Of a stretch of 52,983 nt of DNA, positions 36,979-46,274 are shown one piece after another. The first letter of the stretch is position 1, and each line of letters opens with the position of its first letter. The stretch covers positions 1-52,983 of the forward strand of contig CANRKX010000005.1 of the NCBI GenBank assembly GCA_947631325.1, in the 5' to 3' direction. The notes beneath the pieces are model-generated. The model saw only the letters and a list, made by a program, of their open reading frames with translations. It was not told the DNA's origin and ran no database searches. Source of the DNA: an uncultured Clostridia bacterium (lineage in GTDB: Bacteria; Bacillota; Clostridia; Christensenellales; Borkfalkiaceae). Made by a program: the position numbers and the translations under genes.

Positions 36979-38745
36979 TCACTGCCTTTGTAAAATCTTC
37001 AGAAGATCTCCCTCTACCTCTTTCAAAGCCCTGTCCGCGCCCGCCGTGCTTTGGCTTCTGACGCCGAAATACAGCTTTATCTTGGGCTCGGTGCCAGACG
37101 GACGCACACAGCACCAGCCGCCCTCTTCGAGAGAGAAATATATGACGTTGCTCTTGGGAAGCCCCGTCTCCTTTACGCTTCCGTCCGCATACTCTATCGT
37201 CCCCGTAAGGTAGTCCCTCGTCTCCTCGACCTTAAATCCGCCGATGGACTTCGGGGGCTGCCTTCTGTAACCTTCGCAGAGCTCAGCTATCCTCTTCGCC
37301 CCGTCCGCGCCCTCGAATACGACGCTCTTTAAGGACTCCTTGAAGTAGCCGTATTTTTTATACATCCGCTGCATTTCATCCCAAAGGGTTAAGCCCTCGG
37401 AGCGGTAGTATGCCGCGGCTTCGCACAGCATGGCGACCGCCGCAACTCCGTCCTTGTCGCGCGCGTACGTTGCGGGGAGACAGCCGTAACTCTCCTCAAA
37501 ACCGAACTCGTACTCATATGCGCCCTTTGATATGTCGCACTTTCCGCCGTTTTCACTTTTCGACTTCTCGAAGAGCTTTATCTGTTCGCCGATATACTTG
37601 AAGCCCGTCAGGACCTCTTTCACGGTCAACCCGTACTCGGCGGCGACGCTATACGCCATCTTGGAGGAGACAATGGTCGTGACGAGCGCGCCGCAGCCCC
37701 TTTCGGGCAGAAGCCCCTTATCGCGCTTTTGCGAGAGCATATATTCGGCAATGAGAAGCCCGCTCATATTGCCCGTAAAGGGCATATATTCGCCGCTCTT
37801 CGAGTCCTTGACGTATACGCCGAGTCTGTCGGCGTCGGGGTCGGTGGCGACGATAAGATCGGCGCCCTTCTCCCTCGCGAGCTTCAAAGCAAGGGTGAAC
37901 GCCGCGGGGTCCTCGGGGTTGGGATATTTCAAGGTGGGGAAAGTTCCGTCGGGATTCTCCTGTTCGGGAACCACCCAGAGCTTTTTAAAGCCAAGCTCGC
38001 CCAAAATGCGCTTGACGGGCAAATTCCCCGTGCCGTTCAACGGGGTGTAGACGATGCCGATATCCCCCGCATATTGTCTTAAAATATCGCCGTTTAGAAC
38101 GAGTTTTTTAAGTTCCGAAAAGTAGGCGTCGTCCACCTCTTTTTCTATCGTCTGCAACAGCCCCCTCTTTTCAGCCTCGGCGCGGGTTATGCGCTTGACG
38201 GCAAAATAGTCGGGCACTTCGTTTACTTTGGATATGATGAGTTTGTCATAGGGAGGAACTATCTGACCGCCGTCCGACCAATACACCTTGTAGCCGTTGT
38301 ATTGGGGGGGATTGTGGCTCGCCGTGATGACGACGCCCGCGGTTGCCTTAAGATATCTCACCGCAAAGGAGAGCTCGGGCGTGGGGCGGAGACTCTCGAA
38401 AAGGTATGCCTTTATGCCGTTCGCCGCGAGTATAAGCGCGGTGTCGAGGGCGAACTCGGGCGACATTATCCTGCAATCGTATGCAATGGCGACGCTGCCC
38501 TTATCCGTCCTTGTATTTATGAAGTCCGCAAGCCCCTGCGTGGCTTTGCCGACCGTGTATACGTTCATTCTGTTGGTGCCCGCGCCTATCTTGCCGCGAA
38601 GCCCGCCCGTGCCGAAAGTGAGGTCTTTATAGAACCTGTCCTCAATCTCCTTTCGGTCGGTTATTGCGGAAAGCTCAGCCTTTGTAGCCCCGTCGAAGTT
38701 GTCGTCCGAGAGCCACCTTCGGTATTCCCTTACGAAGTCGTTCAT
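36979..38745 (-). CDS. Phosphomannomutase/phosphoglucomutase (alpha-D-phosphohexomutase)
   Basis: Start MNDFVREYRRWL at 38745; GTGGLRGKIGAGTNRMN; TASHNPPQYNGYKVY; ATDPDADRLG; VRPSGTEPKIKLY. Confidence 0.93.
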   Translation of the reverse strand: MNDFVREYRRWLSDDNFDGATKAELSAITDRKEIEDRFYKDLTFGTGGLRGKIGAGTNRMNVYTVGKATQGLADFINTRTDKGSVAIAYDCRIMSPEFALDTALILAANGIKAYLFESLRPTPELSFAVRYLKATAGVVITASHNPPQYNGYKVYWSDGGQIVPPYDKLIISKVNEVPDYFAVKRITRAEAEKRGLLQTIEKEVDDAYFSELKKLVLNGDILRQYAGDIGIVYTPLNGTGNLPVKRILGELGFKKLWVVPEQENPDGTFPTLKYPNPEDPAAFTLALKLAREKGADLIVATDPDADRLGVYVKDSKSGEYMPFTGNMSGLLIAEYMLSQKRDKGLLPERGCGALVTTIVSSKMAYSVAAEYGLTVKEVLTGFKYIGEQIKLFEKSKSENGGKCDISKGAYEYEFGFEESYGCLPATYARDKDGVAAVAMLCEAAAYYRSEGLTLWDEMQRMYKKYGYFKESLKSVVFEGADGAKRIAELCEGYRRQPPKSIGGFKVEETRDYLTGTIEYADGSVKETGLPKSNVIYFSLEEGGWCCVRPSGTEPKIKLYFGVRSQSTAGADRALKEVEGDLLKILQRQ

Positions 38746-39815
38746 AGGTATTCCTCTTTTCCGCAAGTTCTGAGCCCCTCTGCAATCCTCTTGACTTCCT
38801 GCGCCCTGTCCTTGGGGCAGACGAGGACGGCGTCGGGCGTCTCCACAACAATCAAATTATCGACGCCGAGCACGGCGACGAGCCTGCCGCCCGAATATAT
38901 GACGGAATTCTTGCTGTCTGCGGCGTACACGTTGCCGACTTTGACGTTGCCGTCGCCGTCTTCGGGGTGTATTGCGCAGAGCACGTCCCAACTGCCCACG
39001 TCGTTCCAGCCGAAATCGCCGTAAACGGTGTATATTCCGTCCGTCCTCTCGAGTATTCCGTAGTCAATGGAGACAGAGCGGATATTGGGATATATCTCCT
39101 CTTTAATCTGCCTTTCGCGGGGCGTTCCGAACGCGGCGGCAATTCTTTCGAGGTCGGAATAGATATCGGGAAGAAGGGTCTTGAATTTTGAGAGTATCGT
39201 CGAGGCGCGCCAGACGAACATGCCGCTGTTCCAGAAGTAGCCGCCCTCTTTCAAATACTCCTCCGCCCGAGCGAGGTCGGGCTTTTCGACAAACCTTTCG
39301 ACGGGCTTTATTTCGCCCGCGCCGCCCGCCTTTATATAGCCGTAACCCGTGGCGGGGAAGGTGGGAGTGATGCCTATCGTTATGAGACCTTGCGTCTTTC
39401 TTGCGGCTTCAACCGCCCTTAAAAGAGTGCTTTTAAAGCCGTCGTTGTCGCGGATATACGCGTCCGACGGAGTGATAATCATTATGCCGTCGCCGTATTT
39501 TTTGAGTATTTCGAATGCGGCGTAACCTATACATGCCGCGGTGTTGCGCGCCGAAGGCTCGGATAAGATATGATCGCTATCCACCCTGCCCTTCATGACA
39601 TGCGCCATGTTCTCCGCCTGCGACGCGTTGGTGACGACAAACAGGTTGTCCTTGCCCGAAAGCGACAAAAGGCGGTCGGCGGCTTCGTTGACCATTATAT
39701 CTTTGCCGCTCAGATTGAGCAGCTGTTTGGGCGTATTCTTTCGCGACAGGGGCCAGAACCTTGTTCCGCCGCCCCCCGCCATTATCACTCCAAAAATTTT
39801 ATCGGTTTTCGCCAT
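38742..39815 (-). CDS. manC: Mannose-1-phosphate guanylyltransferase
   Basis: IMAGGGGTRFWPLSRKNTPKQLL; RFVEKPDLARAEEYLKEGGYFWNSGMFVW. Confidence 0.93.
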   Translation of the reverse strand: MAKTDKIFGVIMAGGGGTRFWPLSRKNTPKQLLNLSGKDIMVNEAADRLLSLSGKDNLFVVTNASQAENMAHVMKGRVDSDHILSEPSARNTAACIGYAAFEILKKYGDGIMIITPSDAYIRDNDGFKSTLLRAVEAARKTQGLITIGITPTFPATGYGYIKAGGAGEIKPVERFVEKPDLARAEEYLKEGGYFWNSGMFVWRASTILSKFKTLLPDIYSDLERIAAAFGTPRERQIKEEIYPNIRSVSIDYGILERTDGIYTVYGDFGWNDVGSWDVLCAIHPEDGDGNVKVGNVYAADSKNSVIYSGGRLVAVLGVDNLIVVETPDAVLVCPKDRAQEVKRIAEGLRTCGKEEYL

Positions 39816-39900
39816 ATTTTATCTCTATACGCATGGCGCACTTTGCGCACACGCCACCCGATACTCAAATTTATTATCCGAAAAATCTGTCCTCGAGCAT

Positions 39901-39954
39901 GAGACAGAGCGCATGATACACGGGCAAATGCAGCTCCTGTATCATATATGTCTC
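39901..39954. repeat. Nested inverted repeats in the manC/sugar-transferase gap
   Basis: GAGACA...ATGATACA...TGTATCAT...TGTCTC; second palindrome TTTTGCCG t CGGCAAAA at 39987-40003. Confidence 0.75.
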
Positions 39955-40007
39955 AGTCCATAAAAAATTTTTAAAATTTACACCTCTTTTGCCGTCGGCA
40001 AAACCTG

Positions 40008-40766
40008 TTATTTGGCGCCCGAACCCTTGAATACACTGACGATGGTTTTGAAAAGAATTTTTATGTCTAACCAAACAGAACAATGTTCGACATAATATAG
40101 TTCCATCTCTTGACGTTCGCCGCTTTCATAGGTTGCGTTGTTTCTGGCATAAGCCTGCCAATATCCCGTAAGCCCCGGCTTTACAGACTTGATTGCCTCA
40201 CGTTCATTTTCGTTGTAGTACTTGTTAATTTCATCCTTCAAAAGCGGTCTCGGTCCGACCACCGACATGTTGCCGAGTATGCAGATATTGAATAAAATCT
40301 GCGGCAATTCGTCGAGCGAGGTTCTGCGAAGTTTTGCGCCGAAACACTTTCCGTTACTGCAGTCGCCCGGTTTTTTATAGCCGATGAGACGGGGGTCGTC
40401 GTCAAGCTTATATTCACTCTTGTACTCCTCGAGCTGCTCGGGGGTGAGCCATTTTTCAAGTTGGTCGGCATGCTTTCTCATGCTGCGGAACTTATAGACC
40501 TTGAGGTCCTTGCCCTTTTTGCCGACGCGGTGTTGTCTGTAAAAGGGCGAACCCGGACTCTTACAAAAAATCACAATGGCAATGATAATCATCGGCAAGA
40601 GCAACAAAAGGCTGACAATCAAAGAGGAGATAAAATCAAAGAGTCTTTTGACTATCAGATAGCAGACATATCTGAACCCGTGCTTTTTCCGAAAGGGCTT
40701 TTCTTCGGGTCTTTCATCTTTATCGGAGACTATTTCGTCGTTGTTTTCCAAAGCTTCATCCATCAC
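40008..40766 (-). CDS. Polyprenyl-phosphate sugar-1-phosphate transferase (priming enzyme, bacterial sugar transferase family)
   Basis: KRLFDFISSLIVSLLLLLPMIIIAIVIF; YRQHRVGKKGKDLKVYKFRSM; LRRTSLDELPQILFNICILGNMSVVGPRPLL; KPGLTGYWQ. Confidence 0.93.
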   Translation of the reverse strand: MMDEALENNDEIVSDKDERPEEKPFRKKHGFRYVCYLIVKRLFDFISSLIVSLLLLLPMIIIAIVIFCKSPGSPFYRQHRVGKKGKDLKVYKFRSMRKHADQLEKWLTPEQLEEYKSEYKLDDDPRLIGYKKPGDCSNGKCFGAKLRRTSLDELPQILFNICILGNMSVVGPRPLLKDEINKYYNENEREAIKSVKPGLTGYWQAYARNNATYESGERQEMELYYVEHCSVWLDIKILFKTIVSVFKGSGAK

Positions 40767-40853
40767 AAATACTCCGTTTGTCGTAAATAAAGTAAAAATT
40801 GCCGTGAAAGCGGGGCGGCGAAAAGACGCCGTCGGGCAAAATCACACACCTAA

Positions 40854-40882
40854 ATATTATCATAAAAACGCATATAAATCAA
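40854..40882 (-). promoter_or_regulatory. Candidate promoter of the polysaccharide operon (minus strand TTGATT-N17-TAATAT)
   Basis: -35 40882-40877, -10 40859-40854 with extended TGA. Confidence 0.45.
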
Positions 40883-41009
40883 GCGTCTTTTTGCATATTT
40901 TAATTTAATAAATCGACAGTATACATTAATATGTCTATTTAGTCGGCTCCCCCGCTCAAACAGTATGCGCAATTTAAAACTATAATTATAGTTTTGGGCT
41001 TTAATGACT

Positions 41010-41384
41010 TCAAAAGCCGCCGTCGGGATAAAAGGCGTTTTCGATGTGATTTATTTTGCCCTTGAAGACCTCGATTATGTCGAAGCGGATTATATCATCG
41101 TCGCCGTGCTTGCCCTCGTAAAGCCTTGCCGCGCGGAAATACAGCCTCTGTTTTTGGGGGGTGACAGCCTCTTCGGGCAGACCGAAATTGTCGTTCACCC
41201 TCGTCTTGACCTCGACGAAGGCGACGACTTCGCCGCGCCTTGCTATGATATCAATCTCGCAAAAGGGTGTGCGCACGTTGCGCCCCAAAATTTTATAGCC
41301 CTTTCTTTTGAGATATCGGGCGGCGGCTTTTTCGCCCTTTCTGCCCAATTTTTTATTGTGCATGCCGTCTTCGGGCAGTTGCAT
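41010..41384 (-). CDS. YraN family protein (UPF0102, predicted endonuclease)
   Basis: NKKLGRKGEKAAARYLKRKGYKILGRNVRTPFCEIDIIARRGEVVAFVEVKTR. Confidence 0.93.
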   Translation of the reverse strand: MQLPEDGMHNKKLGRKGEKAAARYLKRKGYKILGRNVRTPFCEIDIIARRGEVVAFVEVKTRVNDNFGLPEEAVTPQKQRLYFRAARLYEGKHGDDDIIRFDIIEVFKGKINHIENAFYPDGGF

Positions 41385-41480
41385 ACCTATCCTCCCATAG
41401 GCGGGCGGGATTTCCCCCTTCCGTCCGAGTCAGATTATAGCATAGACGGCGACAGATTGCAACCGCATTTTTCCCGAGGG

Positions 41481-41509
41481 TTGACTTTTAAAGCCGTCCG
41501 TCGTATAAT
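41481..41509 (+). promoter_or_regulatory. Sigma-A promoter (TTGACT-N17-TATAAT) immediately 5' of a start codon
   Basis: TTGACT 41481-41486, TATAAT 41504-41509, ATG at 41516. Confidence 0.75.
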
Positions 41510-41515
41510 GACTGT

Positions 41516-42622
41516 ATGACAGATAGAAAGCGCGCGAGAAAGGGCGTTTTGATAAGCGCGGCGGGAATTGCCGCAAACATATGCCTTGCGGCGGCGAAGC
41601 TTGCCGTGGGAATCGTGACGGGGCTTGTCTCCGTTGTGGCGGACGGCTTAAACAATTTGGGCGATTGCGGCAGCGGCACAATTTCGCTCATCTCCTTTAA
41701 GGTGTCCGAAAAGCCTGCCGACGAGGAGCACCCCTACGGGCACGGGCGGGCGGAGAGCGTGGCGACGATGATGATTTCCTTCTTTATCCTTCTTCTCGGC
41801 GCGGAGACTTTGAGGGAGTCTTTGGAGAAGGTGATATCCGCCGAGGTTGCCGTCTGCACGAACATAGTATTTATAACGCTGGGCGTTTCGATAGCATTAA
41901 AGCTCGCCCTTGCGCTTATATACGGAATATCTTCAAAAAGACTTCACTCGGAAGCTTTGAAAGCCGCCTGCATAGACAGCGCGAGCGACTGCCTTTCCAC
42001 CCTGGCGGTCATTGCGGGGGGGATTATAGGATTGTATACGGACGCGCCCGCGGACGGATGGACGGGGCTTGCCGTGGGAATTTTCATACTGTTGCAAGGG
42101 GGCAAACTTGCCTTTGACGCGTCGTCCGAATTGCTCGGGCGGGCGCCCGACAGGGAGCTTTTGTCAAAGCTCGGCAAGCTCATTTTGCGCGACGGAGTTC
42201 TCGGGGTGCACGACGTGAAGATTTACGGCTACGGCAACGGCGTATACTTTGCCACCGCCCACGCCGAGATGGACGCCGAGATGGACGCCATAACCTCCCA
42301 CTCAATCCTCGACGAGATAGAGCACGAGGCTCAGACGACGTTGGGGGTGGCGCTCACCCTCCACCTCGACCCCGTGGACTTGAAGGACGGCGAAGGGATA
42401 GCGGCGCAGCACAGGGTTGCGGAGCTCACGGAAGGATTGGTCGAGGGGCTGGACTTGCACGATTTCAGATTGGTACGGGGCAAGAACAAAAAGCTCATTT
42501 TCGAGGCGGGCGTGCCCTTTTCCTGCCCGTTGAAGGACGAAGAGATTAAGGCGGAGATTGAGAAAAAGGTGCGCGAAGCGGGCGACTATGTGCCCGTCGT
42601 CACCGTGGAGAGGGAACTTTAA
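41516..42622 (+). CDS. Cation diffusion facilitator family transporter
   Basis: VVADGLNNLGDCGSGTISLISFKVSEKPADEEHPYGHGRAESVATMM; ACIDSASDCLSTLAV. Confidence 0.92.
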   Translation: MTDRKRARKGVLISAAGIAANICLAAAKLAVGIVTGLVSVVADGLNNLGDCGSGTISLISFKVSEKPADEEHPYGHGRAESVATMMISFFILLLGAETLRESLEKVISAEVAVCTNIVFITLGVSIALKLALALIYGISSKRLHSEALKAACIDSASDCLSTLAVIAGGIIGLYTDAPADGWTGLAVGIFILLQGGKLAFDASSELLGRAPDRELLSKLGKLILRDGVLGVHDVKIYGYGNGVYFATAHAEMDAEMDAITSHSILDEIEHEAQTTLGVALTLHLDPVDLKDGEGIAAQHRVAELTEGLVEGLDLHDFRLVRGKNKKLIFEAGVPFSCPLKDEEIKAEIEKKVREAGDYVPVVTVEREL

Positions 42623-42630
42623 AACATGAA

Positions 42631-42668
42631 AAGGGGCGCAAGTCTTTAAAAAAGACGTGCGCCCCTTG
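42631..42668 (+). terminator. Intrinsic terminator
   Basis: AAGGGGCGCAAGTCTTT aaa AAAGACGTGCGCCCCTT. Confidence 0.85.
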
Positions 42669-42865
42669 TAAATTGCCCCCGTAATATGCCTTAAATAACG
42701 GCATTTTACAGCTTATATTCCATCCCCTCGAATTTCGGCAAAAACTTTTTAACGTCAAGCCCGCATAAAAAGCCGCGCTGTCAATCCCGAAAACTCCGCC
42801 CGTTTAAGGCTGTTGAGAAAATCTGTGCTTTTTTACAATTTTTTTAAAATTTTATTCGACAGATA

Positions 42866-42894
42866 TTGCGCTTTATGTATGAATATGATATAAT
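42866..42894 (+). promoter_or_regulatory. Sigma-A promoter (TTGCGC-N17-TATAAT, extended TGA)
   Basis: -35 42866-42871, -10 42889-42894. Confidence 0.65.
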
Positions 42895-42917
42895 ATCCAA
42901 GTAACAGGAGAAGAAAT

Positions 42918-43817
42918 ATGGATTATAAGTTTACACTTTCAACAGACTCAACGTGCGACCTCTATCACGACTTTATAGTCGAAAACGATATAAAGCACGT
43001 ATCGCTGACCTTCACCGTCGAGCAAAAGGACGGAACCATGGAGGACAGGCTGGACAACTTCACACAGTATCAGCAGTACGTCGATTTCTATAACGAGCTG
43101 CGCGCGGGCGCATTTTCGCGCACATCCATGCTCAATTACGAGTCGCACTACAACCACTTTTTAAAGATGGCAAAAGAGGGCGCAGAGGACGTCGTTCACT
43201 TCACCATATCCTCGGGGCTTTCGCCCACCAAGGACGTTGCTGCAAAGGCGGCGGCGGAGATAAAGAAGGACTTCCCCAAGTTCAACGTCTATGTCGTCGA
43301 TCCCCTCACCGCGACGGTCGGACAGGGCGCGCTCGTGAGGATTGCCTTAAAATGCCGCAACGAGGGCATGGGCGCAAAGGAGACGCATGAGCTGTGCACC
43401 TCCCTCCGCCTGCATATTCAGCACTTTATCGTCGCGGACGACCTCTCCTACCTCAAGAGGGGCGGAAGGGTCTCGGCGGCGGCGGCAATGTTCGGCGGCA
43501 TGCTCGGCATAAAGCCCATTATAAGCTTCGATAAGGAGGGCAAGCTCTTCTCGCTTGCCAAAGTCAAGGGCACGAGAAAGGCGATATCCTTTATTAAGGA
43601 AAAACTCGAGATTGAGGGACCCGACCCCCAATACAACCACCTTTTCATAGTGCACACGGGCAACGAGCCCGTCGCCAACGAACTTGCGGCATATGTGCGC
43701 GAGAAGTTGGGGATTGAGCCCATTTTGCAGATAATGGGACCCGTCATAGGCTCGCACGTCGGACCCGGCGCATTTGCGCTCGGCTATATTTCAAAGAGCG
43801 AGAGAAACGACTTCTGA
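42918..43817 (+). CDS. DegV family protein (FakB-like fatty-acid-binding)
   Basis: KFTLSTDSTCDL; FSRTSMLNYESHYNHF; VHFTISSGLSPTKDVA; YVVDPLTATVGQGALV; YLKRGGRVSAAAAMFGGMLGIKPI. Confidence 0.92.
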   Translation: MDYKFTLSTDSTCDLYHDFIVENDIKHVSLTFTVEQKDGTMEDRLDNFTQYQQYVDFYNELRAGAFSRTSMLNYESHYNHFLKMAKEGAEDVVHFTISSGLSPTKDVAAKAAAEIKKDFPKFNVYVVDPLTATVGQGALVRIALKCRNEGMGAKETHELCTSLRLHIQHFIVADDLSYLKRGGRVSAAAAMFGGMLGIKPIISFDKEGKLFSLAKVKGTRKAISFIKEKLEIEGPDPQYNHLFIVHTGNEPVANELAAYVREKLGIEPILQIMGPVIGSHVGPGAFALGYISKSERNDF

Positions 43818-43868
43818 TTTCGCCGTCCACGCCTGCGCCGTAAAAAAAATTATATTTGCGGTGAAAAT

Positions 43869-45005
43869 ATGTGGGATATATTCGTAACTACCGTAAACGC
43901 CGTGCTGCCCATCGTGCTGTTGATAGTTTTGGGCTATGCGCTTAAACGGATAAAATTCTTAAATCAATCATTCGTAAAGACGGGCAACAAGCTCGTCTTT
44001 AACGTCTGTCTCCCCTGCATGCTGTTCATCAATATCTATGACAATATGGACAGCTTTGCCGACATAAGGTGGGACGTCGTGCTCTATTCGACGGCGGCTA
44101 TCCTCTTGATTTTCGGGCTGGGGCTTATAACCTGTATTCTGACGACAAAAGACAACAGGCGGCGGGGAGTTATACTGCAGTGTACATTTCGCTCCAATTT
44201 CGCGATAATAGGGCTTTCCCTCGTCGAGAGGTTGGGCGGCGACACGGCGATTGCGGGAATCGTATCCGCCTTTTCCATACCCCTATTCAACATACTCGCC
44301 GTAATCGCGTTGACGGTGTTCGCGGCCAAAGCCGAAGCCGCGCCCTCGCTTGAAGCCGCGAACGCAAATGAAGCAGTCGGCGGAAATCAAGAGAGTTTGG
44401 GGAATATTGATAGCGATAATTGCCTGCCCTCTCGCCCTTCCAAGTTAAAGAAATTTTCAGATTCGGCTGTCCATATATTGAAGGGAATAGTCACAAATCC
44501 CCTTATAATCGGCGTATTTTTGGGGCTCGTGTTCGTGGGAATACGCGAGATAGAGCGGCTGGCTTGCGCCGGCGACGTGCCCTTCCGCCTCGACACAAAT
44601 TTGAAGTTTTTATACACCTGCATATCCGATCTGCGCCTAATCGCCTCGCCCTTCGCACTCATAATTTTGGGCGGACAGTTTGAGTTTTCGGCTGTAAAGG
44701 GCATGACGAAGGAGATTGCCGTCGGCACGGTGTGGCGCATTGTGCTCACCCCCTTAATAGGCATTGGGCTTGCGGTGATTTTGAGCAAGTTCACCCCCAT
44801 TCTCGACTTCGGGCAGGAAGTCTACCCCACCCTCGTCGCGCTGTTTGCCACCCCCGTCGCCGTGTCGAGCGCGATAATGGCGGCGCAGATGGGCGCGGAC
44901 GAACAGTTGGGCACGCAGTACGTCATGTGGACGAGCATTTTCTCGGTTGCAACCATATTCATAACGGTATTCATACTCATGTCAACGGGGCTTATCGCCG
45001 CATAA
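43869..45005 (+). CDS. AEC family transporter (auxin efflux carrier-type permease)
   Basis: VLPIVLLIVLGYALKRIKFLNQSFVKTGNKLVFNVCLPCMLF; FRSNFAIIGLSLVERLGG; VALFATPVAVSSAIMAAQMG. Confidence 0.88.
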   Translation: MWDIFVTTVNAVLPIVLLIVLGYALKRIKFLNQSFVKTGNKLVFNVCLPCMLFINIYDNMDSFADIRWDVVLYSTAAILLIFGLGLITCILTTKDNRRRGVILQCTFRSNFAIIGLSLVERLGGDTAIAGIVSAFSIPLFNILAVIALTVFAAKAEAAPSLEAANANEAVGGNQESLGNIDSDNCLPSRPSKLKKFSDSAVHILKGIVTNPLIIGVFLGLVFVGIREIERLACAGDVPFRLDTNLKFLYTCISDLRLIASPFALIILGGQFEFSAVKGMTKEIAVGTVWRIVLTPLIGIGLAVILSKFTPILDFGQEVYPTLVALFATPVAVSSAIMAAQMGADEQLGTQYVMWTSIFSVATIFITVFILMSTGLIAA

Positions 45006-45008
45006 AGT

Positions 45009-45038
45009 AAAGGGGGTCTTTCAAAAAAGACCCCTGAA
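45009..45038 (+). terminator. Intrinsic terminator
   Basis: AGGGGGTCTTTcaaaAAAGACCCCT followed by T-rich flank. Confidence 0.75.
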
Positions 45039-45090
45039 ATTTTAATATATATTGATATTTTTGCCTTTTTTGCCCGATTTTTGAAGCGGC

Positions 45091-46077
45091 TCAATCTGCC
45101 GCGGCAACTTCTTCGGCATCTTCGGATTGAGAATTTCGGGAAGTATCTTTTTCTCCCTCCGCCGCAGCTTTTGCGGCTTTTTCTCTTTCGCGTTCGGCTA
45201 TCTTTTCGGCGGTCAGAATACTTATGTACGAGCCCGTATTTACGTCGATTATGTTCAGCGCGTATATGCCGAAGGGAATGGCGAGCAGTAACCCGATAAT
45301 GGGATTTATAAACATGAAAACTGCCGCAAACGCAAGGGTTATGACGATAATGAGCGCCGAGGACGCGAGATATTTCAATATATTTTTAATCGTCAGGACC
45401 TCTTTCAGCTTCAATCCGCCGCCGCGATAGACCGCCCACGAGGTGACGATCGCCACTATCCCCGCAAGCAAAAGCACCCCGACGAGCACGAGAAGGCTGT
45501 ATAACTTTATAAAGAACAATAAAGTAACTGCGACGGTCACGACAATTGACTGCATAAGAGGCGCGACGGTGTGCGCCGCGATGAAGTTTTTGACGTTGCG
45601 CTTTGCCGAGCTGCGCCTCACCGCATAGCCCGTAACGAAGTTGGCGATGACGATGCCCGTGACGCTTATGGTTATCAATACGCCGAAGTCGAGCTTGAGT
45701 TTGGAGACGCAAGAGGTGATTATCGAGCCGAACTGCTCGTCAAAGCCCGCCGTCGAGCCGCTTAAGGTGGAAAGAAAGCCCTCAATGGTCGTTCTTATCC
45801 AATCTGTATCGAGAATTTGCTTTAAGGTGTCGAGAAAGGGCGCGCTCCAATTTATCTGACCGAAGGAATAGTCGAGGAACTGCGTGACGGCTTCGGACGA
45901 CTGGGTTGCCGAATCGCCCACCAAAGCTCCGAGGGAATTCAAAGTTGCGGCGAGGTTGGAGATCGTCGACGACAAAAAGGTGAACGCCGCCAGAAGTAAA
46001 AAGAGATAGACGATGCCCATCGGGATAAACACGTAGATGAGATTTTTGAAGAAGTTTTTGAGCGAGTTCTTTATCAT
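45091..46077 (-). CDS. Hypothetical polytopic membrane protein with charged C-terminal tail
   Basis: Multiple hydrophobic helices; KIAEREREKAAKAAAEGEKDTSRNSQSEDAEEVAAAD tail. Confidence 0.75.
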   Translation of the reverse strand: MIKNSLKNFFKNLIYVFIPMGIVYLFLLLAAFTFLSSTISNLAATLNSLGALVGDSATQSSEAVTQFLDYSFGQINWSAPFLDTLKQILDTDWIRTTIEGFLSTLSGSTAGFDEQFGSIITSCVSKLKLDFGVLITISVTGIVIANFVTGYAVRRSSAKRNVKNFIAAHTVAPLMQSIVVTVAVTLLFFIKLYSLLVLVGVLLLAGIVAIVTSWAVYRGGGLKLKEVLTIKNILKYLASSALIIVITLAFAAVFMFINPIIGLLLAIPFGIYALNIIDVNTGSYISILTAEKIAEREREKAAKAAAEGEKDTSRNSQSEDAEEVAAAD

Positions 46078-46182
46078 GGGCGACCTTCAATACACCTTAT
46101 TTTATATTTTCCCTTATATTATAACCCTGCGGCGCAACATTGTCAACCTTAAAGATATCGGGAATTTTAAAGCGCTTAACGC

Positions 46183-46212
46183 TTGCGAAAATGTCTGCGG
46201 GAGTGCTATAAT
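46183..46212 (+). promoter_or_regulatory. Candidate promoter (TTGCGA-N18-TATAAT)
   Basis: -35 46183-46188, -10 46207-46212. Confidence 0.5.
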
Positions 46213-46274
46213 AATTTAAAATACGATAATTGCGGCATATGTGCGCGCCAATTGACTGAATTCAGGTGATTTTT

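Noticed and set aside
42669-42865. Possible gene remnant on the minus strand (...RGFLCGLDVKKFLPKFEGMEYKL*)
   Set aside because: Very short, no start codon, and I cannot name a family; kept only as a note.
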